Source of the DNA: Cordia subcordata
Lineage: Eukaryota > Streptophyta > Magnoliopsida > Boraginales > Cordiaceae
Length of the DNA: 64,000 nucleotides
Assembly: GCA_028554755.1 (NCBI GenBank)
Contig: JAPTOF010000019.1
Location: 2,304,001-2,368,000 of the forward strand
Direction: 5' to 3'
How positions within the stretch are numbered: the stretch's first letter is position 1; each line of letters begins with the position of its first letter. A program made the position numbers and the translations under genes. The notes below the pieces were generated by a model. It had not been told where the DNA came from. It searched no databases and worked only from the letters and a program-made list of their open reading frames with translations. Of the stretch, positions 1-20,566 are shown one piece after another.

Positions 1-70
1 AGTGATACTTTTATTGCACTCTAACAAATGTTACTTATAAATAAGACAATGTAGCTGTTAAGGGGAACTT

Positions 71-1350
71 TTACTTTGAAGACGTCGGTGGTGGCGGAAG
101 TCCAGGAGATGCAGGCAATGGTGGGAATGTAAAGGGAGGCAGAGGGAAGGGAAATTGAAGGATAGGTGGAAGAGCAGCTGGCGCGGGAGCGACATCTTCA
201 TTGGTCGATGGAAACGGAGATGGAGACGGCGTAGGGAAAAAGGGAGGGAAGGGAAACCAAAAGTTCGGTGGAAGAGCAGCTGGCTCAAGAGTGACATCTC
301 CATTGGTCGATGGAGATGGAGATGGAGATGGAGTCGGTGCAGGAAAAAAGGGAGGGAAGGGAAACCAAAAGTTAGGCGGAAGAGCAGCTGGCTCAACAGT
401 GACATCACCATTCGTCGATGGAGATGGAGTCGGCGCAGGAAAAAAGGGAGGGAAGGGAAACCAAAAGTTAGGCGGAAGAGCAGCAGGCTCAACAGTGACA
501 TCACCATTGGTCCATGGAGATGGAGTCGGCGCAGGAGAAAAGGGAGGGAAGGGAAACCAAAAGTTAGGCGGAAGAGCAGCAGGCTCAACAGTGACATCAC
601 CATTCGTCCATGGAGATGGAGTCGGCGCAGGAAAAAAGGGAGGGAAGGGAAACCAAAAGTTAGGTGGAAGAGCAGTTGAGGTTGAGGACTTGTAGGTGTT
701 GATCTCCTTAGAACTCTGGCCAATTGGGTTTTGATCACAGAGCTGTGGCTGCTGTGAGGGCCTAAAAGTGAAAAACCCAGCTGAGAATATCTGTTTCCCT
801 TGCTTTCTTGATCTGAGATGAAGTGAAGATGAAGTTGCAGTTGAAGCCACAGCACAATGTGGCTCACTGCTGCTTACTAGCTTCACTGAACATCTCCGGA
901 TTTTGTTGACATGTTTCCTCACAGAGAAAGGCAGATGGACTTCGAATTCTCCAAGCTCATTTGTTCTCACTTCCTTCCGGAAACTTGGTCTTGATTTTGT
1001 GCCTGCACACTCTACTGCAACTACAGCACCTGTACAAGAAAAGTTTCAGCACCATTAATCGAGAACAATAACGCAATCTATGTTAAGGGTGTCCTCGATA
1101 AATACAAAAAGATTTAGTGTTCACTACATGAATTCTTAGCGTAGAGCTAAAGAATCTGAAAAGAACCTGAGATGAAGTGGCTAGCCTTTGTGAAACTCCG
1201 CTGGGAACATGTATCGCAATAGACGGTGCCAACAACAACTGCAGACGGAAGTTTGCTGTCATTCTTAGCCTGTGAAAGATTACTTAATGCGAAACTGAGA
1301 AAGAGGATAGCCCAAAGCCGATACATTTTGAGGCCTGTCACCCTTTCCAT
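71..1350 (-). CDS. Pollen Ole e 1 allergen / extensin family protein, proline-rich
   Basis: Two coding exons, complement(join(71..1029,1167..1350)), predict 380 residues. The splice CTCAG|GTTC to TACAG|GTGC keeps the frame (ISG|AVV). The first 28 residues look like a signal peptide (hydrophobic stretch YRLWAILFLSFALSNLS), so the protein is probably secreted to the cell wall. Residues about 35-140 fit the Ole e 1-like fold: a VVVGTVYCDTC start followed by further cysteines in VAVECAG, RRCSVKL and EPHCAV. The C-terminal half is a proline/phenylalanine-rich tail made of about six near-identical 32-residue units (ALPPNFWFPFPPFFPAPTPS core). A second in-frame ATG eight codons downstream (MYRLWAIL) is an alternative start. 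Family members are poorly defined wall structural proteins; no enzyme activity is expected. Repeat number is likely to vary between individuals. The 3' UTR runs off the window start. Confidence 0.85.
195..690. repeat. 96-bp in-frame minisatellite coding the proline-rich tail
   Basis: Core words recur every 96 bases, for example the run beginning at 341, 437 and 533. Because 96 is divisible by 3 the repeat adds 32 residues per unit without shifting frame. One unit near 300-340 carries an extra GATGGA-type hexamer expansion (SPSPSPS in the protein). The unit has no stop in several other frames, so long open frames on both strands here are by-products of the repeat. Confidence 0.9.
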
Positions 1351-3157
1351 ATGCGGCTATGCTTCTGCTGGGAAGTGCCCATAGGAGATGGCATTTATAA
1401 GAATTGGAACTCTCAGTGGACGATAAATTCTATATCTCGGCTGTATATTTCTGCTTGTCTGATATTGGAATATTCGGACGCTGAAGTTTTGCCAAGTAAA
1501 ACAGCAGACCGGCGTAATAATAAGCAATTTTGTATGGAAAGACACGAAAAGTTTCTTGGCCGTCCTCTTTTTTCTTTTTTTTCTTTTCTTTTCTTTTCTT
1601 TTTCTGTTTCCTAAGGGAGAGGCCAAACTGATTAGAAAGCAAACTACGTGATTACAACTCGAGGGCGAGATTCCTCCTCCTAGTGGTGAAGTCCGGAACC
1701 GGTGATCAGTGGATGAACATTTATGTAAATCTTTTTACATAAATTAAGAAATAGTTATAAAAATAAAAAATAATTAATATAATAAAAAATAATTGGTATA
1801 GTAATGAATTTTAATACACACAATAAATATAAATAAATAATTATGGTCATTATTAATAGGATTATACTTTATAATTGTTCTCGGCATAACTTTATATTTT
1901 GAAATTGTTGAATATTTAACTTATTGTCAATGTTATTAAATATCGAAAACGATAATAATGTCATCACAATTACAAGAGGATACGCCTTTTCATGAGAGGA
2001 TAAACTTTATGAGTCGCTTGCTTATCATAAAAGGAATAAATAAATACGCCAACAATAGTAATATTTTTTTTCCCAAAAGGTAAGCAGCAAGCCCCCCCCC
2101 CCCCGGGGCGACCATATGGCTCTGCTACCACGTACCTCCTTACTAGCACATTTTCATCCGACGGGAACTCTATCATGTGACAAAAATAATGGATATGGCC
2201 GTTATTATTAAGACCTGAAGGACAAAATTAGATTTGCACAATGGAGCATATTCTTGCATACATTGTACCTGCGTAATACACGTTGAACCTGCTAATAAGA
2301 CCAACACGTTGTATCTGCTAATAAGACCAAGTTGCATAGACAACAGCTTGTTCGATGTGACGAACTAACAATTGATTAATTACAAAAGTGAGAGCAACAC
2401 CAACAGCTTGCATTTCAAGACAAAACGCAATTTCATGCAGGTAACAACACAATGCTCAATATATTAAACTGCGTTTCCAATAGCGTTTTGCCAACAAAAG
2501 TACCCCCCCCCCCTATTTGCACTAGACAATAGACATCATCTTGCTTCCAGAGAAGATTGTAATTGTAATTTTTCATGTCACTAACAAAGATTAACACAAT
2601 CTATCAGCAACGACGGATAATAATTACGTCGCCAGGAAGAAGAGGCAGAACAACAGCATGATCTTCAGTAGCCTTGATGGCACTGTCCGAACAAACGTCC
2701 TCTCAGTCAACTAGCACAATCACACAGACGCTCAAATTACAGAAACTGTTCTCTACATCAAAAGCATGATGTCTTACAATAAAATAATCAAGCCTCAAGA
2801 AAGACAATAAAGTTGTAAAGCATATAAGTCAAATATCTTATTATACAAAATATCCTTCCCCCGGAAGAACCATCTGCACAGAGTTGGGAGTAAAGATCAG
2901 CTGAGCTCCCAGGCAGGTCTCTGCCTTGAGATAGACAGCAATCTTAACCATTTCTTTCAGTGATTTCCATTTCAATCCAAACCAAATGAGGTCATGATGG
3001 TATGGCAGAGAGATGCCACCTCTCACGTCTCAAGATCTAGAAGGCACCTGCATACTGCTTTAAGCAGATTCCAGTACCATAATTTTTGTGGGAGAAGGAG
3101 AAGACTGAAGTGCCGAGCGAGCATTCCCATGGCATCATATTACTGGCTGCAGACATG
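1351..3157. other. Intergenic region and AUG5 3' UTR
   Basis: No supported gene. It holds a TTTTC-type pyrimidine tract near 1568-1608, an AT-rich block at 1735-1960, poly-C runs at about 2093-2104 and 2504-2513, and a small duplicated stretch near 2275-2335 (GCTAATAAGACCAA twice). The part from 3157 down to about 2800 is the likely 3' UTR of AUG5, with a TGTA-rich stretch near 2840 that could direct polyadenylation. Confidence 0.6.
1392..1400 (-). promoter_or_regulatory. Probable TATA box of the Ole e 1-like gene
   Basis: On the minus strand the sequence reads TTATAAATG about 42-50 bases upstream of the chosen ATG. That would give a very short leader, and would favour the first ATG or the one eight codons further in. 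Confidence 0.4.
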
Positions 3158-10606
<7,449 letters not shown>

Positions 10607-10934
10607 TAAGTGGATTTCTTCAAATACAAGCAAAACGAAACGAAGCCCTAAAGTCTGAAATTTTTGTTCAAATGTAGAGTGGATTAGTAGATCGCCATCG
10701 AATTTGAACGCAAAACCCTAGATTGTAACTAAAATAAAATAAGAGGTGAAATTTAAATTGATTGAAATGTTAAAATTAGGAGGTAAAATTTTAAATTTGG
10801 TAAGATGTTGGGGGGAAATGAACGGATCTGAGTTTGTGACTGAAACGTTGTTCAGTTGTAAGGTGAGGTTCAAAAATACATCCCGTCGTTACTACGTGTC
10901 GGCACCACATTACTACAAAAATATATGAAAATAT

Positions 10935-11062
10935 GAGGGTGTTTGACTTTGTTTATTTAGAATTTATAATCACTTAAACAGTAAAAAAATATATGAGAAG
11001 AAGGAGGTGTTTTTTTTAGATGTTTATAAATTCCTAAAATAAGCAAAGCCAAACAATATCAT
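10935..11062. mobile_element. Short MITE
   Basis: A near-palindromic 125-bp sequence: left TGTTTGACTTTGTTTATTTA, right complement TGTTTGGCTTTGCTTATTTT, followed on both arms by a GAATTTATAA word. Length and symmetry fit a miniature TIR transposon. The target duplication was not resolved. Confidence 0.5.
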
Positions 11063-14000
11063 ACATTCTTCTTTTGTTTTTAGCTAAATAAACAAGTACT
11101 TATATTAAGATCAAAAAAAACTTCACAAAAAGAAAGGAAAACGACAGGCTCAACAGTGACCTATACATGAGTTGGACACCAAGGTTCCAGGAAAATATAT
11201 CGTACATTTGTTTGTGTACGTGTGAGATTTGCTAGCAAGAGATATTCGGTTTTGAACTTAGAAAATTTGAGAAAATAATTTAATTTTGAAGTTAGATTAA
11301 TGATTTGAAAGAATTGAATTAGATATGACAATTGTAGTCCATTCTACTCTACTCCACAAAAATATCACAAAGATAAGAGCAAGAATTTTTGGCAAAAAAA
11401 TACTTGGGGTAGGACAGGACAGGGCAAGACAAGATAGGGCGAGATCTCCCTCTACCCCAGTGCAAAGGCAAGGCGAGGTAAGGGTTTATTCACGTTACTT
11501 CGTCCCACCCTACTATAATACATATATATATATGTTTTGATATAAACTTTATATCATTAGAGCTCTATTTGGTTTGGTGATAAATAAACTTATTTTTAAC
11601 ATTTTTTTATGTATTAGTATTTAAAAGAAATTAAAACTAATGATTTTGTTGATCGGAACTCATTACGGGCGGAGAGTTATTATATCTAATATGTGTGGGA
11701 ATGATAGTAGAAGTTTATGTCAGTACTAAGTATATGGCAAGTGCAAAATTTTATTATCAGGTGCAGAGGAGGGGTAAGCACACCCCATCTCATTGTCATC
11801 GCTAAATCAAGCTATTTCAATATATTTGTATTTTGTTTTTTAAAATATTGTATCACGATAAGATTAATATTGATGGGTATAACAAAAGTATGTCTAAGAA
11901 TAAGAAATAAATATCATTGTAAATAGATTGACTTTTCCATTTTCTTCACTTCTTGTTTAAATATTTAAGAAAAAGTACAAATGAAATGGATTCTTCTTCT
12001 CAAGCAGAGGTATATATATTGGCACCATACTTTGGTATAAATTAAATAATTAATTTTGGATTTCACCATTACATCTTTAAATCGAACCATACTTTATGAT
12101 TAATCATGCATAAAGTGCAATTATTGAAAATAAAATCTCTTTTATGCATGATGACGAGTCGAGGTAGCAAGTGATCCTATTAATATTTGAACATTTCTAA
12201 TAGAATTAAATTAAGAACAATGTTATCATATTCTATATTGTCTTATGATGTTAGTTAGGGCATCAAATGCTAATGTTGAAAATAAAATGCTTTTATATGA
12301 TGGTAATGAATGAGAATGAATTCCAAAGCAAAATAGGAATACTTTGTGCGGAGGTCATACAGATATATGCAAAGTCATATGATGAGGACCTATATTGTTA
12401 TAATATAAACTCTCTCTATTCTTTTCCAATGCGTGGTAGTGTGCCAGTCTAGCATGGAAATCTGGAAGGCAAGGACTTAGATAGCATGTTTGGCTTTACT
12501 GCCCAAAGGATAAGAATAGGTAGGGATGGCAAAATTGGAACTCATAAAAATTTTTACCCAAAAAAAGGCCCTACCAAACTGTTTTACATCCTTTTTAATC
12601 AGTTTACAGTGTTACTGTAGATAATTCACAGTGACCGCAAAAGAAGAAAATTCCGATCCCCAATATGAAGACCAGTCCAGCATAGGGGATTAAAGTCTTG
12701 AACCAACAAGGCAGCCCATAAAGGGCCTCATTCATAAGCATGAATTTTCCATGGCAAAGAATCAAAATCAACAACTAACAAAACAAATTAGCTCTTAAGA
12801 TTGCTCTGCTCATTAGGATACCGTCTTAACTACACTTGGTCTCTCACATTCACATAAAAATATTATTAAGTATACAGTACAAAGTCACAACACATGCATA
12901 CAAGTGTTGTAGGACTACAAATTTATTTTAGAGTATTATGTTAGTTGTCTAATCAACTATAAAACAATGACATTCATACCAATATATCATTAAACGTTAA
13001 GATTTAAACTAAAAAAGCAAAGAAACGAAATAATTTAACTATTGAAAGAATATAAAATGTGACCGTACATACATCAACAGGAAAAAATAATCCAAGATTC
13101 ATGTGTTTATAGACTATAAGTGGATGATGATGAACAAGACCACAAGGGAAACCAATTTAAAGTTCGTAGAAATTTCACATTCAATTTATAGGTAATCAAA
13201 GTTTGCGGTTGTATTTTGGGTCCATCTACGTTAAATAAGCAAAAATGATGAGGATGGAGAAACTTAAAAAGTTGTCGAGTGAGTTGGTTGCAAAGGATGC
13301 TAATGTGGACCCTAAAATGATTGAGATCAACCACCAAAAGTCATTATTTGATAGTACTTAAACAACAAAATTGTTAGGGGAAAAAAAGAAAATCAGAGCA
13401 ATGCTATAAGTTATTAATTTTTATTATTTAAATATTGTTAAATGACAAATCGTATATTGTTAAAAAAGAGAAGAATAGAAGATTACATGATGCAAGGGAC
13501 TCTCACGATTAAATTTTTTTGAATATTAGGCACAACATTAAATACAAATTGTATAATATTAGAAAAGTTAGGAATACTCTTTTCCACATAATTTATTTGT
13601 TTTGATTGTCACATAGAGGATAGTTTCTCGATCTGAAGATTGTGGTCACTTTGAAAAATTTCCCTGATTAAGTAATGAATCCTTATTTGCCGAGAAAAAA
13701 GAAAAAAAGAAAAAAAAGAAGAAAATGGTGAGGAGGTTTGTTTCTGTAATCGCTATTCTCGACATTATAATTACCAAACAAACTCAAAGGAATAAGGTGG
13801 AAAAGGCAATGTGCCAAAAGAAGGATGTTTATGGCACAACAATTCTCCGTATAAAACAAAAACTGTCGGCATGGCCTGCTGGATTATGCATAATTAAATG
13901 GTCTTGATTATTACGAGTAGAATATGATCGGTCCCATTTGTCTCTGTTACGTGCATTCTCCAAGCCCGAAAACGTCACAATGATCAAGATCACTTTAATT

Positions 14001-14576
14001 AACTTTTCACCGAGAGTATTTATCTCATCGCTTTGATGAGAATTGAAGACAGATATAAAATCGATCTATTTCTGACATCATATCTATAGTTCGTGCATCT
14101 ATTATAGTTAGTAGTTCTAGTAGCTCCGTATCAAAGTTGTGATCAATATCGTCAGTTAAAAGTATTGTTGAATAAAAGTCATCAATTGTTTAACTTGGCT
14201 AAAAAGAGTCGAGCATCTAGTTGTTTTAATTATTAGAATTTTAAAATTATGGGGTGGTATTTTTGAAAAAAGAAGAAAAAAATTAGTTTATGACATGATA
14301 TAATATTAACTTTTTTAAAAGTCTTTTTTAGAAAGTTCTAATTTAAAGTTTGTCGTTTTTTAATTTTTTAAAACTTTAACCTTTATATAAAAATATTTTT
14401 AAAAATTAGTCAACTAAATTACCTTCAGTTTCTAAACTTAAAGAAAATATTTTTGAATGTCTAAAAATTAGACCAAACAAAAAATTATGCTTGACCATAC
14501 AAGATGGTAGTAAACATGTTACATCTTTGGACTCTCCTTACGACGTTAACGCTACCAAGAAATATGGTTGGAAGGG

Positions 14577-14798
14577 TGGTCTGGATTGTTTTTCTTAAGT
14601 AATTTTTTTATGATTTAAAAAAAACGAATTTAAAGAGAGTTTTAAATGTCTCACTCAGACTTTGAAAAAAATAAAATAAAATATTTAAACGAATTTTATT
14701 ATTTTCTCTTTAAAAATTAATTCAAATACTAAGTAAATTTAAAATATATTTTTTTCAAAAAAATACTTTATTCATAAAAACCCAATCCAAACAAATCA
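14577..14798. mobile_element. Candidate MITE
   Basis: Left edge reads GGTCTGGATTGTTTTTCTTA; the complement of the right edge reads ATTTGTTTGGATTGGGTTTT. The interior is AT-rich and non-coding. TIRs are degenerate and ends approximate. Confidence 0.35.
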
Positions 14799-15764
14799 TG
14801 AATTAATCGTGAGAGCTTTTTATCTTTTTCTTAATGGGTCAAAATTTGCATGCATCACTCCAGTCATAGGAGATACTTTACGTTGGTCATTAATCTTTCG
14901 ACTCTCACGTATATTGTGTCGGTTTTTAAAATATGCCTTCTTGTTGACAAATAAAAGAAAAAGTAAAAACAAATACCAATTTAAGAATTTCTCTCCCCTT
15001 AAAATATATATCACAATCATTTATTTAAAATTTTCTGCTTTTATTGCTTATGTTTTTGACACACTACTTCAAATGAGAACTTGACTTGATTGATTTTTTT
15101 CTTAAATATTTTTTATAATTTTGGAAGACTAAAATTTTTTAGCTTTTGAAAAAAAAAATTAGTTTGAACTTTTTAAAAATTTTAATTTTAATAATTTTAA
15201 ACATTTGCTGTAAAAATATATATAAAACTTTGTTTGGCCCAACTATTACACATTCAAAGTAACTTTTAACGAGTCAACAACTAGAAATTAACCTATTACC
15301 CTAAACCCAAAATTAAAATTTCATAATCTCAAAATTAAAACTTTCCAACAAAAAAGATTTTAAAAAAGCTACTTCACATTATGTCAAAATTTATTTTATT
15401 TCTAATGATACTGGTATGTATTTTAAAAACACTTAGAATATAAATATATAAAACCTTTTATCCAAAAAAGATAATCCATTAATGACTTTATTTAATAATT
15501 TTTTACATAAAACTCTAACACTAATAATTTTACATAATCCGTCCAAACAAAACCTCAACTACAAAATAAAAACGTTAAGTTTTGACAAAAGAGGAAAAGA
15601 TAAAGTCCGCAAATTGGTAGTAAAATACCAATTGCGTGCGTGGGATGAATTTACTTTTGCAACTAACCATTTGTACACATATTAGTATTATCACTATTAT
15701 ATAATAGCATATCTTATACTGGTCTCCCTTTTCGCATTTTTATAAGCTTTTTTTTTTTTTTTCC

Positions 15765-15775
15765 CTATATAAAAG
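15765..15775 (+). promoter_or_regulatory. Probable TATA box of the RING-H2 gene
   Basis: CTATATAAAAG follows a long T-run and precedes the inferred leader exon. A start site near 15800 would give a leader split by the intron at 15914-16549. Confidence 0.45.
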
Positions 15776-15913
15776 AGAATAACAAAAAATTATAAGATAA
15801 AAAGGTTATCAATTCATAAATACAAATCCAAAACAAAAATAGAAGAATCTCTAATTTGTAGGCACCTGTTTCTCCTATGATATCTATTCCTCTATCTAGT
15901 TTCCTCTGGTCAG

Positions 15914-16549
15914 GTGATTTTCTTTTTCTTCTCTCTTCTTTTTCAGATTATCTTTTTTTTTTTTAATTTCTCACATTTTTTTCACATTCTTTCTCTCGAA
16001 TATGAATTGATGAAAATCCCAATTGGGTTTTTTCGTATTTGATCAACGACTTAAAATTGTTGGTCATTTTTTCCCCTTCTTTTCTTTTTGGGAATTGAAT
16101 TTATCTTAATTTATTGTTGGGTGTGAAATTGTGGTCATTGATCATCAATGGGTAGTGCTTTGCTGCTTGTTCTGTAAAAAGATCATTGCTTTATTTTGAA
16201 GAAACCAAAAAGCTTTTTCTTTTCTATGTTTCTTTTTAATTTTCTTTTGGTGGTACTCTCACAGGAAAACTGATTATGATTGTTTTCTGTTGCTTCTTGG
16301 GTTCACTTTGATAATTCCAGGCTTGATTTAGCATAAAAATTGTTGCTTTATGGTTTTGTTATGATATATGAAGAGGCGTGAATGTTTGATATTTATAATT
16401 TGTTGACATTTTTTAATTTCTCTGTTTTCATATTAGGAAGCGTTTATCTACTATCTGGTTGCAATTTCCAGTAGTTTTCTACCAGAATGGCATCTTTTGC
16501 TAGCTATGCATTTATTATCATTGTGTAAATTTAATTCTAAATTTTGCAG
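15914..16549 (+). other. Inferred 5'-leader intron of the RING-H2 gene
   Basis: A CAG|GTGATT donor at 15914 and a T-rich ATTTTGCAG acceptor ending at 16549 would remove 636 bases of U-rich DNA with no upstream ATG-rich load. Leader introns are common in this position for plant housekeeping genes. Inferred from sequence only. Confidence 0.4.
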
Positions 16550-16861
16550 GTGATTAATCTGTTATTTTGGCGTGTAAGAGACAGCAGAAGTCTTGTTTCC
16601 TGAAAAGCAGAAGTTCGATTTTTAGTGAAGAGAAGCCATTTTTAACTCGCGTGCCTGATAAGATAGGGGCAATTGAGATGCTTTAAGAGAGAGGGTGCTA
16701 GTTCGCGGAGCCATTGGATTCCTGCGAGCTTCGGGTCCTCTCTCATTTTTTTTCCGGCATTTCATGTTCGTGTTGTCACAAGAATTGATTTTATATATAA
16801 TTTTGCTTACCACATTTGAGAATTAATTCTGAGGGCTAATACTCGATCAGCATTTGCTACC

Positions 16862-19672
16862 ATGGGTGGTGTTTGTTGCTGCTTGCGAGATGAATGTGAA
16901 GATTTTGCTAATCCAAACAGTGCCATGTATCGGAACTGTATATGCCTTCGATGTTTTATTCAGAACTTCTTACATGTGGTATGCTTTACACTGCTTTGGC
17001 AATCATTGTTGATATAGTTTATGCTTCAACTACCCCTAGTCTGCATGTTTTACTGTGATCTGAATATACAACTAAATTTGGTTCTAAAGTATGTGCACCT
17101 TTGATGTATGAGCGGCTGAGAAATTTTACATCATAATGTCTCTGCATATGGATGTATACTAGCATTGAGTGTGAAATTTGTTTGGCAAAAAGCTTGCTAT
17201 GAACTTAATCCACCATTTATTAGAAACAAAGGGGTAATGTAGGAAAATGTTTGGAAACTGCTCATAAGCTAACGGATATATATCTTTCAGCTTACTTTTA
17301 ATCTGATCCAGAACTCCATTCAACATCTGAAGGCCTATGGTTTCAGATCTAGACATCTTTTTACTTCTAAGGTTTTACATTATAGATGGTGGGCTTTACT
17401 TCAAAACCTTAATGGAGTGGACTTGTACTGACTTGTAACAACTAATATCAATTTGAAAGAATGATGTAATTGAAAACTAACAATTTCTGAAAATTGCAGT
17501 ATGCATCATTGTTTCGAAGAAGAGAAGATCATGCTATCCCTTCTTCCACTCAGGGGACGGCATCTTTGAGTTCTACATCATCACTTGATAATTCTCTAGC
17601 TGACATGTACCGCTCTCCTCCAAGGCCCCTGCCTTATGATGCTGATCCAAGGTATTTCCGCTTGCAAAGGGATGGACTGGTGTCAAGAAGGGAGAAGGGC
17701 TCAAGTCATTCCCATGAGGAAACAGAACCCCTGAGAAGAATTGAAGGTGATGATGATTCAGAATCGCTAAGTAGTGGAAACAAATGGAATGAATCTGCAT
17801 GTGAAGAAGGATCAAAAGAATACAGTACCAAAATTCCGTTGAAGCTTTCCTCAGCTAAGTCAATAAGTGGATTTCCTTATACTTATTCTTCCTCTGAAGA
17901 GGAAGATGTCTGTCCCACATGTCTTGAAGGTAAGATTTGCAGTATATATGTGGTCCATTCTGCACGCCTAACTCTTCACAAAGGAGCATCAGATGTATCT
18001 TTATCTTTGTGACATGTGAAAGACTCAGAATGGAATTCTAGGTTTACTTGTTTTGCGCTAGCATTTCCGACCATGAATTATTTATTGGAGAAGTTTGTTC
18101 AAGCTTAAGTATGCTTATCTGGGGCATTTGCTTTTCAAAAATGCTTTATTTGCATGCTGGATCAGCACTGTTTTCATACTCACTTCTTCCTGTTTCTTCT
18201 CGTAATTGACGTCACACTTGAATTAAGAAATTTTCGAACATGTTATTCATATCTCTGATGTACTTCTCATATGCAGAATACACTGAAGAGAATCCAAAGA
18301 TAATCACAAAATGCTCTCACCATTTCCATCTTGGTTGTATATACGAGTGGATGGAGAGAAGTGAAAATTGTCCAGTTTGTGGCAAGGTAATTTGTCATCT
18401 CTCTTGCTCTATGAATTCTTGTCTTGTGTTGAGATTACTGTTAAATTTTTGTGCTTCAACTTGTTGTAGTAGTAATTGACCGAAGGGCAAGTTAAGAAAA
18501 ACTTTTAGTAGTCTTTATTCTTCACGTGCTATCATCTATGTAAAGGCTAATGTTTATATGCCTTAGAGGCTTGAACTTTGTGCACCATCTATGCTCAGTT
18601 CACTCTCTGAAAATATTCACTTGTTTGTAAGTTTTTTCTGATGAGGTTCCAAAGAGTTCTCATTCATATTCTTTAGCTGCTTCCTCTGCTTCTTTTTCTT
18701 TTCTTCTCTCTCTTTTCCCCCCCCCCCCCCCCAACCCCCTCTTATTGCAGTCCATTGAGGATCCAGTTTGTACTGCTTTTGCATGCTGAGAATCTCATTA
18801 ATTACTTTTTTTTTAATTTCTAATGCTATAAAATTTACACAGTTTACTGACAGAGAAGATGGGGACTGGAAAAGGGATCTATTTTGCATAGGGAAAACTA
18901 ATTGTAGATAATTAAGAATAATTATGTGCTGTTTGCTAGAAATTGTTGATGTCTACCAGGCTTAATACCCTGTACCCACCAATTACCAATTGCTGACAGC
19001 CAGCTGTATAGGTTGGAGGATCGAACTAGCAAGAATCATAAATCTCAAACAAGAAGAAGATTATTGTAAGGTGCAAGATTTTGACCTGCTTAATGGGAAA
19101 AACGTCTTCCTTTTTGTCACGACTATCAGATCATTTCTTTGCTTAAAGTAGCCAGATGGTCCAATAACCTAGTTGGTGATATTGAGGCATTGAAGTTTCA
19201 TATATGAACTTTTGATTATTATGGGAAGCAATCTGATTGCTAATCTTTGCATTTCTTGGACATGATACGTGTATTTTTGGGTCTTGTCAAGTATAAGGCT
19301 GTCTGAGTTCTTCCCCAATGTGGTAGAACTAGTGATTGTGAGGTCGTGTGCTAACCATGTGAATCTAAGACAAAGCTTTGGTAAATATTTGGTGTGTTCA
19401 TAACATATCTGTAAAGAGTGCAGGGGAGACCACACGTGTTCTTTAATAGTGAAAAGCTGTTTTGAGATTCAAACCTTTTCAAATTGACCTTTCCTTGTTA
19501 CCATCTTTAGACAAGTGACAGATGCTAAATGTAAGTTAATATGGTGTAGTGGCAGTTTGGTAACTGTAGATATTTGCAAGTTAGTTCGTCATTTGAGCTT
19601 TTGTGTGGTCATGTTCTTATTGGTTTTGCTTCGCTGGATTTATAGGTCATGGTATTCGATGAGACTCCTTGA
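16862..19672 (+). CDS. RING-H2 E3 ubiquitin ligase, At3g02290-like
   Basis: Four coding exons, join(16862..16978,17500..17929,18277..18386,19646..19672), give 227 residues with all GT-AG junctions in frame. The N-terminus MGGVCCCLRDECEDF has a glycine at position 2 and a cysteine cluster, fitting myristoylation/palmitoylation and membrane attachment. The middle carries the family signature SLDNSLADMYRSPPRPLPYD and YFRLQRDGLVSRREKG, then an acidic serine-rich stretch. The RING-H2 finger is near the C-terminus: CPTC, then CSHHFH, GCIYEW and CPVC supply the eight zinc ligands. It should accept E2-ubiquitin and transfer ubiquitin to unknown substrates. The last exon codes only VMVFDETP and lies 1.26 kb from exon 3, a short terminal peptide also found in the family as I know it. 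The similar Arabidopsis gene At5g38895 sits beside AUG5 and a thioredoxin-fold gene, as here. Confidence 0.93.
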
Positions 19673-20566
19673 GTTTACACGAGACATTGATCGGCCACAA
19701 AGGGGATAAATAATTGGAACCGGCAACTGTAAAGCCATTGTGTATACCGCCTGCAAAAGAAGCTTGTCTTCCTAAGGGAAATGACGCTCACCATAACTTA
19801 TTTTGCTTTATTTTCTTGATCACAGTGTTGCCCTTCTGGAATTCTTTTCTGTCTTCCTTTTCGGAAAGAGGCGTCTATTAATAGGTCCTTTTGCTAGGGG
19901 GGAAAAAGAACCTTGTAGACGGGGAAACGGGGATTTGGTAGTGGAAATTCTAACCCCAGTTTGTGGACCTCTGGCTGGAGAGTCCGAACAAGAAACTATT
20001 ACTATGTAACGTTTATGCAGTAAATATATCGAAGTTGAAAGTGGTGTCTGAATTATGCCAAGTTATCCATAATGTGCATTGTATTTGATTTTTTCTTTTC
20101 TTTTTTCTTTTGGGGTACCCCTCACCCCAAACACAATTTCTTGCCCTCAATTGGATTTGAACACAGTTCATCACTTTTGGAGGCAATAATTTTAATTACT
20201 TGAATTATTCCTTGATTACCATTTTGATCTTTGGAATACTTGATTTCTTCCAAGATATTACTACCATAAAGGGGAAAAAGAACCGTTGCATGAGAACTTA
20301 CCAACAACTGTTAACATGAAAATTTGTTTATTCAACACTATTCGCATCCGGTTACACTTCACATTATAAAACCGAGGATAGCAACCCCTGCTTCGGGGGA
20401 GGGGCGCAAAACGGATCTTATTTGAACTACGACAATATCTGACTTAGATAGTGTTCGACCGTATTTATTTGAGTGTCTACAAACGCATGCTTATAAACAC
20501 CACAAATTAACCACAAGCAAGCACGCCATAAGGGATCATTCCCTGAACTTCATACTTCGACAAGTC
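19673..20566. other. 3' UTR of the RING gene and short convergent spacer
   Basis: The first 350-400 bases are probably the RING 3' UTR; the GST gene converges from the right. A GC-richer stretch with GAACCTTGTAG and GGGGAAACGGGG words near 19890-19940 is unexplained. No supported gene. Confidence 0.5.

Larger units (their letters stand above)
10607..15764. other. Gene-free AT-rich intergenic region
   Basis: No supported gene in about 5 kb between AUG5 and the RING gene. Short open frames here have no recognisable domains and no codon structure. It contains two short TIR elements (listed separately), A/T homopolymers, and a GC-richer patch near 11400-11510 with AGGACAGGACAGGGCAAG-type purine repetition. 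Confidence 0.6.

Noticed and set aside
155..695. Long open frames on the plus strand (155-679 and 201-695) across the proline-rich repeat
   Set aside because: They are antisense to the Ole e 1-like gene and open only because the 96-bp unit lacks stops in those frames; the encoded basic or glycine-rich repeats have no signal peptide or domain.
58..867. Minus-strand 269-codon open frame overlapping the same gene
   Set aside because: It is the alternative frame of the same repeat; the frame at 71-1029 continues the exon 1 signal peptide and Ole e 1 cysteines.
10607..10633. Upstream ATG extending AUG5 by nine residues
   Set aside because: The family starts at the [12 protein letters not shown] methionine; the extension has no family support.
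19515..19709. 64-codon frame in the last intron of the RING gene
   Set aside because: It overlaps the true last exon in a different frame and has no domain.
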